Below are positions 34,235-43,127 of a DNA stretch of 64,000 nt, in pieces. The notes below the pieces were generated by a model. The model saw nothing but the letters and a program-made list of their open reading frames with translations. It did no database searches and had not been told where the DNA came from. A program made the translations under genes and the position numbers. Each line of letters begins with the position of its first letter. Within the stretch, counting starts at the first letter, position 1. Origin of the DNA: Pontibacter amylolyticus (GTDB lineage Bacteria > Bacteroidota > Bacteroidia > Cytophagales > Hymenobacteraceae); assembly GCF_014638845.1 (NCBI RefSeq), contig NZ_BMFP01000005.1, forward strand, positions 282,326-346,325, written 5' to 3'.

Positions 34235-35530
34235 CTATTTTGTTCTGATCTTATGACCTGCCGTCGCATAGTACAGAATGAACAGGTAGCAAGGCACCAT
34301 GATCCAGTAAGCCTGCTGCGGGTTGATCGAGTCGGCAAGGGCGCCATAGATAAGCGGCAGGATGGCGCCACCGGCTATACCCATGATAATGAGCGAAGAA
34401 CCGATCTTGGTGAAACGACCCAGATCTGCAATAGCAAGCGGGAAAATAGCTGGCCACATCAGGGCATTGGCAAGACCCAGCAACGCAATAAACAGCACTG
34501 ACACGAAGCCGCTCGTCATGATGGCAGCAACAGTAAAGAGAATGCCCAGTACGGCGGATATTTGCAGGGCTTTGTCCTGACGGATGTATTTTGGAATGGT
34601 GGCCACACCCACAAAGTAGGCAACCACCATCGCTCCCAGCGTGAACGAGGTAAAGAACTTAGCCGTTGTGAAAGGTATACCCTGGGAGGCACCATAACTC
34701 ACGATCGTATCACCGGCCATTACTTCCACCCCCACATACACAAACATGGTGAAAGCGCCCAGCAACAGGTGCGGAAACTGCAGAATGCTTGTCTTGTTTA
34801 CGTTGGCCGCAGCCACGGTTTCACTTTCCTGGTCTGTGTCCACTTCCGGCAGCGAAGAAAAGTAAATGACAATGGCCAGCGCGATCAGCACACCCATAAT
34901 AATCAGGTATGGCATGATCACCTTGGAGGCCATAGTGTCCAGCTCAACGGCTTTCTCAGCCATGCTCATCAACTCCAGTTTGGCCACTACCTCATCCGCG
35001 TTCGAAAGCACGATGGCACCCAGAATGATAGAGCCCAGCACACCGCCGATCTTATTGCTCACGCCCATGATGCTGATGCGCTTGGCGGCACTCTCCAGAG
35101 GGCCCAGAATCGTGATATAGGGGTTAGAGGCCGTCTGTAGCACAGCCAGACCCGTGCCCTGTACAAAAAGGCCGATCAGGAACAGCTCGAGTGTGCGGGT
35201 GAGTGCGGCAGGCACAAACAACAGCGCGCCAGCTGCCATCACCAGCAGCCCCACCGACATACCTTTTTTAAAGCCGGTCGCTTTGAGCACCCAGGCCGAG
35301 GGTATCGCCATCACGAAATAGGAGATGTAAAAGGCAAATGCCACCAGGTACGACTGGAAGTTGTTAAGCTCCAGGGCGATTTTGAAATACGGGATCAGGA
35401 TGGCGTTGAGCCAGGTAACGAAGCCGAAGATGAAGAACAGGGCACCGATGATGACGATCGGACGCATGTACCCACCAGAAGCATTCTCCTGCCCGGTTTC
35501 GCTGTTTGTGGAAGGGGCTACTTTAGTCAT
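34235..35530 (-). CDS. FHS-type MFS sugar permease, probable N-acetylglucosamine transporter
   Basis: A 431-residue major facilitator protein of the fucose-galactose-glucose:H+ symporter class, with about twelve membrane segments. Class blocks are FIFGFVTWLNAILIPYFK, QTASNPYITILGP and NALMWPAIFPLAI. Members import fucose, glucose/galactose or GlcNAc (NagP). The neighbouring GH20 hexosaminidase, NagB fusion and ROK regulator favour GlcNAc. I start at the ATG before TKVAPSTN, because the 19-codon extension upstream is not hydrophobic or conserved-looking. It is the last gene of the amino-sugar run. Confidence 0.85.
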   Translation of the reverse strand: MTKVAPSTNSETGQENASGGYMRPIVIIGALFFIFGFVTWLNAILIPYFKIALELNNFQSYLVAFAFYISYFVMAIPSAWVLKATGFKKGMSVGLLVMAAGALLFVPAALTRTLELFLIGLFVQGTGLAVLQTASNPYITILGPLESAAKRISIMGVSNKIGGVLGSIILGAIVLSNADEVVAKLELMSMAEKAVELDTMASKVIMPYLIIMGVLIALAIVIYFSSLPEVDTDQESETVAAANVNKTSILQFPHLLLGAFTMFVYVGVEVMAGDTIVSYGASQGIPFTTAKFFTSFTLGAMVVAYFVGVATIPKYIRQDKALQISAVLGILFTVAAIMTSGFVSVLFIALLGLANALMWPAIFPLAIADLGRFTKIGSSLIIMGIAGGAILPLIYGALADSINPQQAYWIMVPCYLFILYYATAGHKIRTK

Positions 35531-35654
35531 GTTAAGTTTTAGGTATAGATTAGGTGCAAAACTGCTTCCGGTGATTAAGCCCGGCATTAAGGGTACAATA
35601 TAAAATTTATCTCGCGGATATCAGGTGTTATAACCTTAAAATTTGACTGATCAC

Positions 35655-37994
35655 TTACTCCACCACGATCTCATCCAGCATCAGCCAGGTTTTCTGTCCG
35701 GCCGAAGGGTATTTATCCGGGCTCACACCCACGCTGCGAACCTTCACTTTCACGAAGCGGGCACGGGTGAGCGGGATGGTGGCGGCAACTTCGTGGGTCG
35801 TGATGCCCTCTGCACCCAGCGGGTTCGGATCCTCAATCGTGTCCACGGTCACATACCGGATGCCATCCACCGACAGCGCATACTCTACCTGAACCGGCAG
35901 GAAAATGCGGTAACCGATGTGCTGCATAAAGTTGGTGCTCAGCCGCTTGATCGGCTGCTCTTTCCCCAGATCGATGATCGCCTCCACGTCGGTTCCCAAA
36001 AACCCGGTCCAGTGGCCATCGTACTGATCCGTCGAGCCTTTCAGGCCGTCTACCAGTTTGGATTTATTGGCAAAGCTCTGGTTAGCCGGGGTAGAGAGCG
36101 TAATGCTCTTGTTGAAGCCTTTGTGCGCCTCAAACGTACGGGTGCTTACCTTTCCAACCAACTTGCCGTTTACAAAAGAGCCGGCCTTGATCGTAGCGGT
36201 TTTGTTGAGCGTGAAAGGCCCTTTGTATACCTGTGACTTCGTGTTTGGGTCCGATCCGTCCAGGGTATAGTGGATGGCTACATTCGCCGCATCGGTCTCA
36301 AAAGTCACAGTGGCCCGGTTGCTGACCGTGTCTATTTGCAGCTGCTGGTTCACGTTGAAAGCGCTGCGGGCGTAGTTCACGCCCAACGCGTCGTAGCGCT
36401 TGTACTGCTCCGTCATGCGGTTCTGGAAGCTTTTCCAGTCTTTCAGCTTGGCAGGTGTCCACAGTACTTCGCTCAGAGCGGCTAAGCGCGGGAATACCAT
36501 ATACTCTATGTGCTCTTCAGTGGAGACGTATTCGGTCCACATGTTGGCTTGCGCACCCAGTATGTACTTTTTCTCTTCGGCTGACAGCTCGCTTGGTGTT
36601 GGGTCGTAGGCGTATACCTTTGAGAGCGGGTTATACCCGTGTATGGTGGTCGGTTCGAGGTCGCGCTCGCCCTGGTAGTAGTCAAAGTACAGGGGCGTGC
36701 CCGGCGACATCACCACGTAGTGCTTTTCTTTAGCGGCGGCTATACCTCCCTTGGTACCGCGCCACGACATCACATAGGCATTCGGTGCCAGGCCGCCTTC
36801 CAGGATCTCGTCCCAGCCGATGATGATGCGGCCGTTCTTGTTGGCGAATTTCTCCATGCGCTGCACAAAATAACTCTGTAGCTCATGCTCGTCTTTCAGG
36901 CCTTCGTCTTTAATGCGCTTCTGGCATTTCGGGCATACCTTCCAGCGGGTCTTTGGCGCCTCGTCGCCGCCCACGTGAATCACTTTGCTCGGAAAAAGCT
37001 CCATCACCTCGGTGAGCACATCTTCCAGAAAGGCAAACGTCTGCTCGTTGCCGGCGCAGAAAATATCAGGGAAAATACCCCACTTCGACTCTACTTTATG
37101 CGGACCTCCGGTACACGAAAGCTCCGGATAGGCTGTCAGGGCCGCCAGTGCGTGACCCGGCATTTCAATCTCAGGCACCACGTTGATGAAGCGGTCCTGC
37201 GCATACTTCACCACTTCTTTGATCTGCTCCTGGGTATAGTAACCGCCGTGACGGCGCTTGCGGTAAGTCTGCGGAAGGTCCCAGTAGTGGCCGATCAGAG
37301 TGCTGTCGCGCCAGGCGCCTATTTCGGTCAGCTTCGGGTGCTTTTTGATCTCGATGCGCCAGCCCTGGTCATCGGTCAGGTGCCAGTGGAAGCTGTTGAG
37401 CTTGTGCATGGCCAGGTAGTCGATGTACTGCTTCACGAACTCCACCGGGAAGAAATGGCGGGTGACGTCCAGGTGCATGCCGCGCCAGGTATAGCGGGGC
37501 TTGTCCACGATCTCGAGTGCAGGTATAAGCGCCGAGCCCGTCGTTTTTTGAGAAGGCAACAGTTGGCGTATGGTCTGTATACCTAGGAAAGTGCCGTGTG
37601 CTTCTTTGGCAGCCAGTGTTATGCGCCCCTGTGTTACGCCCAAGGTATAGCCCTCTGCGCCCAGGGTATCGTTCTTCGTCTTCAGCGTCAGGTAAATCAG
37701 GTTGGTCTCTTTCTTCTTCGGCTTCTTCTGGATCACCTCCGGTTTGTGGCCGATGGCTCCTTCTATATGCTGCGCCAGAAACTCGCCTACGCGCAGCAGA
37801 TCGGCGTTTTTAGGGTCTACGTATACCTTTGTGGAGGGCTGCACCAGGAAACCTCCCTTCTGGGTGGTCAGCTTTACGGGCTGCGGTATCAGCGACAGCG
37901 ACTCCGGCTTCACCTGCGCCTGTGAAAGCGTAGCTATACCTGCCGTGCAGAGAATCGAAAGCAAAAGAGTAAGAAGATTTTTTCTGAAAGTCAT
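35655..37994 (-). CDS. Secreted family 20 beta-N-acetylhexosaminidase
   Basis: Releases terminal GlcNAc/GalNAc from glycans outside the cytoplasm. The 779-residue protein has a signal peptide (1-27), an N-terminal GH20b domain (about 30-165) and the catalytic TIM barrel (about 166-510). The catalytic pair Asp344-Glu345 lies in HVGGDEAP, and FHWHLTDDQGWR is also present. A beta-sandwich (about 545-630; TFETDAANVAIHYTLDGSDPN in part) follows, then a C-terminal discoidin-like domain (HWTGFLGTDVEAIIDLG). It works with the transporter and the NagB fusion. Confidence 0.94.
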   Translation of the reverse strand: MTFRKNLLTLLLSILCTAGIATLSQAQVKPESLSLIPQPVKLTTQKGGFLVQPSTKVYVDPKNADLLRVGEFLAQHIEGAIGHKPEVIQKKPKKKETNLIYLTLKTKNDTLGAEGYTLGVTQGRITLAAKEAHGTFLGIQTIRQLLPSQKTTGSALIPALEIVDKPRYTWRGMHLDVTRHFFPVEFVKQYIDYLAMHKLNSFHWHLTDDQGWRIEIKKHPKLTEIGAWRDSTLIGHYWDLPQTYRKRRHGGYYTQEQIKEVVKYAQDRFINVVPEIEMPGHALAALTAYPELSCTGGPHKVESKWGIFPDIFCAGNEQTFAFLEDVLTEVMELFPSKVIHVGGDEAPKTRWKVCPKCQKRIKDEGLKDEHELQSYFVQRMEKFANKNGRIIIGWDEILEGGLAPNAYVMSWRGTKGGIAAAKEKHYVVMSPGTPLYFDYYQGERDLEPTTIHGYNPLSKVYAYDPTPSELSAEEKKYILGAQANMWTEYVSTEEHIEYMVFPRLAALSEVLWTPAKLKDWKSFQNRMTEQYKRYDALGVNYARSAFNVNQQLQIDTVSNRATVTFETDAANVAIHYTLDGSDPNTKSQVYKGPFTLNKTATIKAGSFVNGKLVGKVSTRTFEAHKGFNKSITLSTPANQSFANKSKLVDGLKGSTDQYDGHWTGFLGTDVEAIIDLGKEQPIKRLSTNFMQHIGYRIFLPVQVEYALSVDGIRYVTVDTIEDPNPLGAEGITTHEVAATIPLTRARFVKVKVRSVGVSPDKYPSAGQKTWLMLDEIVVE

Positions 37995-38255
37995 GTCAGA
38001 AATGCGTGTTTTTTAGGGTGTTGGTAATGCTTGAGAGCGAAAAGGGCTTTTAACTAAGAAGTTCAGCCTATGCAGCTTTTTAACAAGATCCCCCGAAACC
38101 AGTTCGGGATTTTTCAACTTACAGGATGACAAAACAAATTGTAACAGGTCCTGCCTTAGGTTAAATCAGGGTCAATTTTAAAAACCCAGACAAATAAAAA
38201 AGCAGCTAAAACAAAGCTAAGCAATTTGCTCCGTTTTAGCTGCTTTTTGTCTAGG

Positions 38256-40175
38256 CTAGAATTTCCACCTCACGAAAGCCTCCATGGCCTCGTAGTTGGC
38301 AAGGCCCAGGTCATCGTAGCTCTTGGCGGTCTCGCGGTTGCGCTCTTCGGCACGTACCCAGAACTCGCGTGCATCGTCGCCCGGGAACACCGGATAGTCT
38401 TTCTGCGACTGGTGCTTGAAGATGGCGTTGCGCTTGCGCTGCACTTCCTGCGGCGACAGCGGCACGGCCATTTCGATTTCGTGAGTGGCAAACTCGTGCC
38501 AGGCGCCGCGGTACATCCACAGCCAGCAGTCCTGTGCCCACTCTTCGGTTTCACGCAGACGGTTGAGGGCAGCCAGCACGATGTTGAAGCAAACGATGTG
38601 TGTGCCGTGCGGATCGGCAAAGTCGCCGGCGGCAAACACTTGGTGCGGCTTCACTTTCTGCAGCAACTCTATGGTCAGCTCCACGTCGATGTCGGTCACC
38701 GGTTTTTTCACGGTTTTGCCCGTTTCGTAGAATGGCAATGCCATGAAGTGGATGTGGTCATCGTCCAGACCAGCGTAACGGGCACCGGCAATGGCCTCGC
38801 TCTTGCGGATAAAGCCTTTCACATCGCGTATTTCCTGGGTGTCGAGCTGGTTGGGCTGCTTGTTCTCTAGGAAGCTGCGCATGTTGTCGTAGATGCCCTC
38901 CAGATGATCGCTCTCCTGCCCGATGCTCCGGTTAAAGTCGATGGCAAACTCCATGTAGCGCAGCACGTCATCGTCCCACACGGCCGTGTTGCCGGAGGTC
39001 TGGTAGGCCACGTGCACGTCGTGCCCTTGATCTACCAGGCGGATGAACGTACCACCCATCGAGATCACATCGTCATCCGGGTGCGGCGAGAAAATCACCA
39101 CGCGCTTGCGGGCAGGCTCGGCACGCTCCGGACGACGTCTGTCGTCGGCGTTCGGCTTGCCACCCGGCCAGCCGGTGATGGTGCTCTGCAGTTTGTTGAA
39201 GATATCGATATTGATTTCGTAAGCCGTGCCTTTCTCTGTGATCAGCTGGGCCATGCCGTGGTTGTTGTAGTCCTCCTCGGTCAGCTTCAGGATCGGCTTC
39301 TTCACCGTCTGCGACAGCCATATCACCGCCTTCTTGATCTGGGAATCATCCCAAACGCAGTCTTTCACCAACCATGGCGTGTCGAAGCGTGTTAGCTCTG
39401 ACGCCGCATCCTGGTCCAGTACAAACTCCACGTTGTCAGACAGCTGCAGGTAAGTGGCCGGCACGTCGCCAGATATTTCGCCTTCCACCGCTTTCTTGAT
39501 GATGGATGCTTTCTTGCCGCTCCAGGCCATCAGGATGATCTCGCGGGCTTTGAAAATGGTGCCGATGCCCATGGTGATGGCTTTGCGCGGCACGTTCTCC
39601 TTGCCACCGAAGTCGCGGGAAGCGTCGCGGCGGGTCAGGTCGTCGAGCGTTACCAGGCGCGTTCCGGAGTTGGGCGCAGAGCCCGGCTCGTTGAAACCGA
39701 TGTGGCCCGTACGACCGATGCCCAGCAGCTGCAGGTCTAGGCCGCCCACCGACTCAATTTTGCGCTCGTAGTCCAGGCAGTAATCGTGTATTTTCTCCAG
39801 CGGCAGGGTGCCATCCGGTATGTGGATATTGTTTCGGTTGATGTCAATGTGGTCGAAGAGATTCTCGTTCATGAACGTCACGTAGCTCTGCACGGCCGTC
39901 GGCTGCATCGGGTAGTACTCGTCCAGGTTAAAGGTGATCACATTGCGGAAGCTCAGGCCTTCCTCGCGGTGCAGGCGCACCAGCTCGGAGTATACCTTCA
40001 CGGGTGTGGCACCAGTGGCCAGACCGAGCACAGCCTTTTCATTGCGACCCTGTTTGTATCGGATTAACTCCGCGATACGCTGCGCCACCTTTACGGAAGC
40101 GATATATTCATCGGAGTAAACGGTTACCGGAAGCTTTTCAAAACGGGTTTCTTCCAGAAGATTTAATCGTGCCAT
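38256..40175 (-). CDS. nagB: Glucosamine-6-phosphate deaminase fused to a LmbE/PIG-L deacetylase-like domain
   Basis: A 639-residue two-domain protein. Residues 1-300 are NagB, which converts GlcN-6-P to fructose-6-P and ammonia: GLATGATPVKVYSEL, NLDEYYP with Asp85 as general base, and GIGRTGHIGFNEPGS with His158 and Glu163. The residue matching E. coli Asp141 is Thr156. Residues 355-560 are a LmbE/PIG-L domain with the zinc motif SPHPDDDV (363-370) and DPHGTH (521-526). As no separate NagA is visible, this domain may remove the acetyl group from GlcNAc-6-P. That is inference. The long form is known in Bacteroidota. Confidence 0.9.
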   Translation of the reverse strand: MARLNLLEETRFEKLPVTVYSDEYIASVKVAQRIAELIRYKQGRNEKAVLGLATGATPVKVYSELVRLHREEGLSFRNVITFNLDEYYPMQPTAVQSYVTFMNENLFDHIDINRNNIHIPDGTLPLEKIHDYCLDYERKIESVGGLDLQLLGIGRTGHIGFNEPGSAPNSGTRLVTLDDLTRRDASRDFGGKENVPRKAITMGIGTIFKAREIILMAWSGKKASIIKKAVEGEISGDVPATYLQLSDNVEFVLDQDAASELTRFDTPWLVKDCVWDDSQIKKAVIWLSQTVKKPILKLTEEDYNNHGMAQLITEKGTAYEINIDIFNKLQSTITGWPGGKPNADDRRRPERAEPARKRVVIFSPHPDDDVISMGGTFIRLVDQGHDVHVAYQTSGNTAVWDDDVLRYMEFAIDFNRSIGQESDHLEGIYDNMRSFLENKQPNQLDTQEIRDVKGFIRKSEAIAGARYAGLDDDHIHFMALPFYETGKTVKKPVTDIDVELTIELLQKVKPHQVFAAGDFADPHGTHIVCFNIVLAALNRLRETEEWAQDCWLWMYRGAWHEFATHEIEMAVPLSPQEVQRKRNAIFKHQSQKDYPVFPGDDAREFWVRAEERNRETAKSYDDLGLANYEAMEAFVRWKF

Positions 40176-40216
40176 TTTCTTTGTGCTATAAAGTGATGTT
40201 GTGTTTCGTTGTTCTG

Positions 40217-41470
40217 TTATTTCGTTGATTCCATGCGGTGTTCGAAAATGCGCTCCATCACCGTGGCCACCGGCCCCAGTATACCTGCCTGCGCCCCCAG
40301 CTTCGACAGCGCTATTTCAGTGCGCTCGCGCAGCTGCGTCATGCAGTAGGTGTTGATGGATTGCTGGATCGGGGTGGTGAGGTACTGCCGGGCTTCGGCC
40401 ATTTTACCCCCGATAATGATCAGCTCCGGGTTGAACAGCTGAATCAGCATGGCAATGCCTTTGCCCAGGTTGCGGCCTGTTTCGGCGAGTATGTTGATCG
40501 CGTACTGATCCCCTTCGTGAGCAGCCTGAATGATGGCCTGTGGTTCGATTTTCTCCGATTCCTGCCCCGAAAGCGCTTTCAGCAAGGTGTCCTGCCCGGC
40601 CTGTAGTCCTTCGCGGGCCATGCGTGCCAGCGCACTTCCGGATGCTACTGTCTCCAGACAGCCGCGCTTGCCGCAGTGGCACAGCACGCCATTTTCTATA
40701 AACGGAATGTGACCAAATTCGCCCGCAAACCCCGAGGCGCCCAGCCGCAGCTTCCCGTCCAGGATGATGCCCAGGCCGATTCCCCAATCCAGTGTGAGGA
40801 CCAGCACATCGCGCTTGCCCTGCGCCGCCCCAAAGCGGTACTCGGCCAGGGTGATGCTTTTGACGTCGTTCTGGATGTATACCGGCTTGTCGAACTTGAG
40901 CGCCAGCAGATCCTGCAGGGGCGTTTTGTCCTGACCGGTGAGCAGATAGGTATAGCTGTCTCCTTCTCTGGATGACACCAGACCCGGCATACTCAACCCG
41001 ATGCCCATCAGTTTATCCGCGTCTATACCTGCCGAAAGCACCAGGCTGTTGGCATACTGGTAGAGCTCTTCGACAGCACCAAGGTCTTTTGAGAGATTCA
41101 CTGGAAAGGTATGGGTGCCGGTGATGTTGTTGTTCGTGCCGTCGAAAATGGCCATGCGGGTACTGAACTTCTCCATTTCGATGCTCAGCACGAAAAGCGA
41201 ATTGTTCCGCAGTCCGTACAGCTCCGGCTTGCGCCCTCCCACCGATTCGCCTCTGCCCTGTTTCTCCACCAATCCCTCGGCCATCAGTTCGTTGAGCAAA
41301 GCCATAGAGGTTGGCGAACTGATACTGAAGCGGTTGCAAATGTCGGCATTGGAGCGGGCGCCCTTTACATACAGGTGCCGCACAATCTTGATTTTCTGAA
41401 GATGCTTTTTCCGCTCGACGTGGTTCAGTTTCTCCAGATACCCTTCTTCCATCGCCAGAAATGCGCCCAT
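40217..41470 (-). CDS. ROK-family transcriptional regulator (NagC-like)
   Basis: A 417-residue protein with an N-terminal winged HTH (about 27-75; NADICNRFSISSPTSMALLNE) and a ROK domain. The sugar/zinc region is GEFGHIPFIENGVLCHCGKR followed by GCLETVASG, giving the Cys ligands. The ATP-loop-like motif is DWGIGLGII rather than GTGIGAGII, suggesting no kinase activity. It is the first gene of the run leading to nagB, hexosaminidase and transporter, so it probably controls these in response to an amino sugar. The AT-rich region upstream probably holds its promoter and operator. Confidence 0.88.
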   Translation of the reverse strand: MGAFLAMEEGYLEKLNHVERKKHLQKIKIVRHLYVKGARSNADICNRFSISSPTSMALLNELMAEGLVEKQGRGESVGGRKPELYGLRNNSLFVLSIEMEKFSTRMAIFDGTNNNITGTHTFPVNLSKDLGAVEELYQYANSLVLSAGIDADKLMGIGLSMPGLVSSREGDSYTYLLTGQDKTPLQDLLALKFDKPVYIQNDVKSITLAEYRFGAAQGKRDVLVLTLDWGIGLGIILDGKLRLGASGFAGEFGHIPFIENGVLCHCGKRGCLETVASGSALARMAREGLQAGQDTLLKALSGQESEKIEPQAIIQAAHEGDQYAINILAETGRNLGKGIAMLIQLFNPELIIIGGKMAEARQYLTTPIQQSINTYCMTQLRERTEIALSKLGAQAGILGPVATVMERIFEHRMESTK

Positions 41471-41701
41471 GCTATCAGTTTTGGTGTGATAATATAAAGT
41501 ACGAGGATTAACTGTATAAAAGCAAGTTACTTTAACTAATTTTTTATGAAAGTTGTTTTAGATAACACAAATTTTGATTGAATAATTAGTTTTTGATAAA
41601 ATTTTTAGTGAAACATAGTGTTCTATTGAGGTGATTCTGCGCTATACCTGTAGCAGCACAGTTAACAGCGCCTGGAGTCAACCTGAAAACTTCAGCTCAT
41701 A

Positions 41702-41716
41702 GGACACGAGCGAGGG
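41702..41716 (+). repeat. Partial copy of the CACTCACGGGACACGAGCG repeat
   Basis: GGACACGAGCGAGGG equals part of the reverse complement of 46725-46751. Confidence 0.5.
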
Positions 41717-41787
41717 CGAAAATAATCTGACATAACACGTCATCCACACAGACCCCAGCTTTCTCCCGCTGGTCGAAATGACAATAA

Positions 41788-41817
41788 AAAAGGCAGTAGC
41801 TTGCGCCACTGCCTTTT
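41788..41817 (-). terminator. Terminator of the NlpC/P60 gene
   Basis: AAAAGGCAGT / ACTGCCTTTT with a 10-nt loop; on the minus strand it is followed by TTATTG after a six-T run. Confidence 0.75.
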
Positions 41818-41836
41818 CATTTATAAATGCTATACC

Positions 41837-43045
41837 TTATTCATATAGCGGCTTTTCGCGTAAATCCACCAGCGTAGCTTCCGGCGATACCCGCTTGGCG
41901 CGCAGGAAGCGGGCAAGTTCGGAAGCATCGTGGTTTTCGGCGGATGGGTTCATGCTGTTGATGCGCACACGACCGGCAGAGTGGATGAACTCCTGGTTTC
42001 CGCCGATCCACATACCTACGTGCACCACACGCTCAGGCTTACCGCCTTTGGCAGGCACACCAAAAAACAACAGGTCGCCAGGACGCATTTCATCCCAGCC
42101 CTTATCCGTGTTAACCAACTCGCCAATATGCACCTGCTGCGAAGCATCACGCGGCAAAACAAGTCCGTTCATAAAGAAGATCGTTTTGGTAAAACCGCTG
42201 CAGTCCATCCCCTTCACGGAAGTGCCGCCCCACAGGTAGGGCATGCCGAGCATCTCCTTGCTGGAGGCCACCAGGTTTTCTTCGGTCGGTTTGCGGGTAG
42301 CTACCCATTCTTTGAAATCCATGGCTTCGGCTGTAGACACAAAACCAGTGCGGCCGTCCGGGAAGCTAACTTCGTAGTAGTCTTTTGTCTTGTTCTTCAG
42401 CACCATCACGTCGCCGTACACCATGTCGGACACGGTAGTGGTAGCTTTATCGGCTTTGGCATAGGCAAAGCCATAGGTTTTGGTGTAGATCAGCTTCTTG
42501 CCCTGCTGCCACTTGTTGAAGGTAGTCTGGTCCATCAAAGCGATGCCGCCATAATCCACCCAGGACAGGTACTGGTCCGGGGTCTGCACTAGGTACCAGC
42601 CGTCTTTCTTCTTCCATACCTTCAGCGGAGTGCCCATGGTCGCCTGCGTGGCCAGTTCGGCGGAGTGAGTCGGCTTGGAGCGAATGTTGGCTACTGAAAT
42701 CGTGACTACAGCATAATGCTTGCCATCCAAAGCTGCTTCCGGCAACACCTGTATACTGTCTACGAACGGCACATTGGCTGCCTGCAGACGCTTCACCAAT
42801 TCCGCTTTCGCTTCTGGCATATTGGTCTCGCCCAGCAGCATATTACCCTTGGGCTCTACATCGAACAGCGCCACCCGCTTGTCGGGCGCGAACTGTTGCC
42901 GCACGGCATCGATGTGTGTTTTGGCCGGGGAAACAGCTGCTTCGGCCTTAGCCGCTGTGGCGGTTTCAGAGGGAGTGCTTTGTGTGCCTGCACAGGAAGC
43001 GAGCACCAGCAAAAACAAAAGCACGAAAGGATTCTTCTTGATCAT
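41837..43045 (-). CDS. NlpC/P60 cysteine peptidase lipoprotein, YkfC-like
   Basis: A 402-residue predicted lipoprotein (lipobox LASC), starting at the ATG before IKKNPFVLLF. Two SH3-like modules (ANIRSKPTHSAE, and VSDMVYGDVMVLKN...GFVSTAEAMDF) precede the NlpC/P60 domain. The catalytic Cys is in KGMDCSGF, His in VVHVGMWIG and the third residue in FIHSAGRVRIN. The layout matches gamma-D-Glu-diamino-acid endopeptidases such as YkfC, which cut wall peptides to L-Ala-D-Glu. The epimerase for that dipeptide is encoded three genes upstream on the same strand. Confidence 0.9.
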   Translation of the reverse strand: MIKKNPFVLLFLLVLASCAGTQSTPSETATAAKAEAAVSPAKTHIDAVRQQFAPDKRVALFDVEPKGNMLLGETNMPEAKAELVKRLQAANVPFVDSIQVLPEAALDGKHYAVVTISVANIRSKPTHSAELATQATMGTPLKVWKKKDGWYLVQTPDQYLSWVDYGGIALMDQTTFNKWQQGKKLIYTKTYGFAYAKADKATTTVSDMVYGDVMVLKNKTKDYYEVSFPDGRTGFVSTAEAMDFKEWVATRKPTEENLVASSKEMLGMPYLWGGTSVKGMDCSGFTKTIFFMNGLVLPRDASQQVHIGELVNTDKGWDEMRPGDLLFFGVPAKGGKPERVVHVGMWIGGNQEFIHSAGRVRINSMNPSAENHDASELARFLRAKRVSPEATLVDLREKPLYE

Positions 43046-43127
43046 GGTATCGGTTTTTAAGCGACCGTCAGCACCGGGTCTGAAGGCAGCATTATTCACT
43101 AAACATTTATCGCTCTATAATAATTCG

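Larger units (their letters stand above)
41471..41836. other. 366-bp intergenic region
   Basis: The 41480-41640 part is very AT-rich and lies upstream of the ROK gene, so should contain its control sites; I see no exact palindrome. A partial GGACACGAGCGAGGG repeat is at 41702-41716. The terminator of the NlpC/P60 gene is at 41788-41817. Confidence 0.5.
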
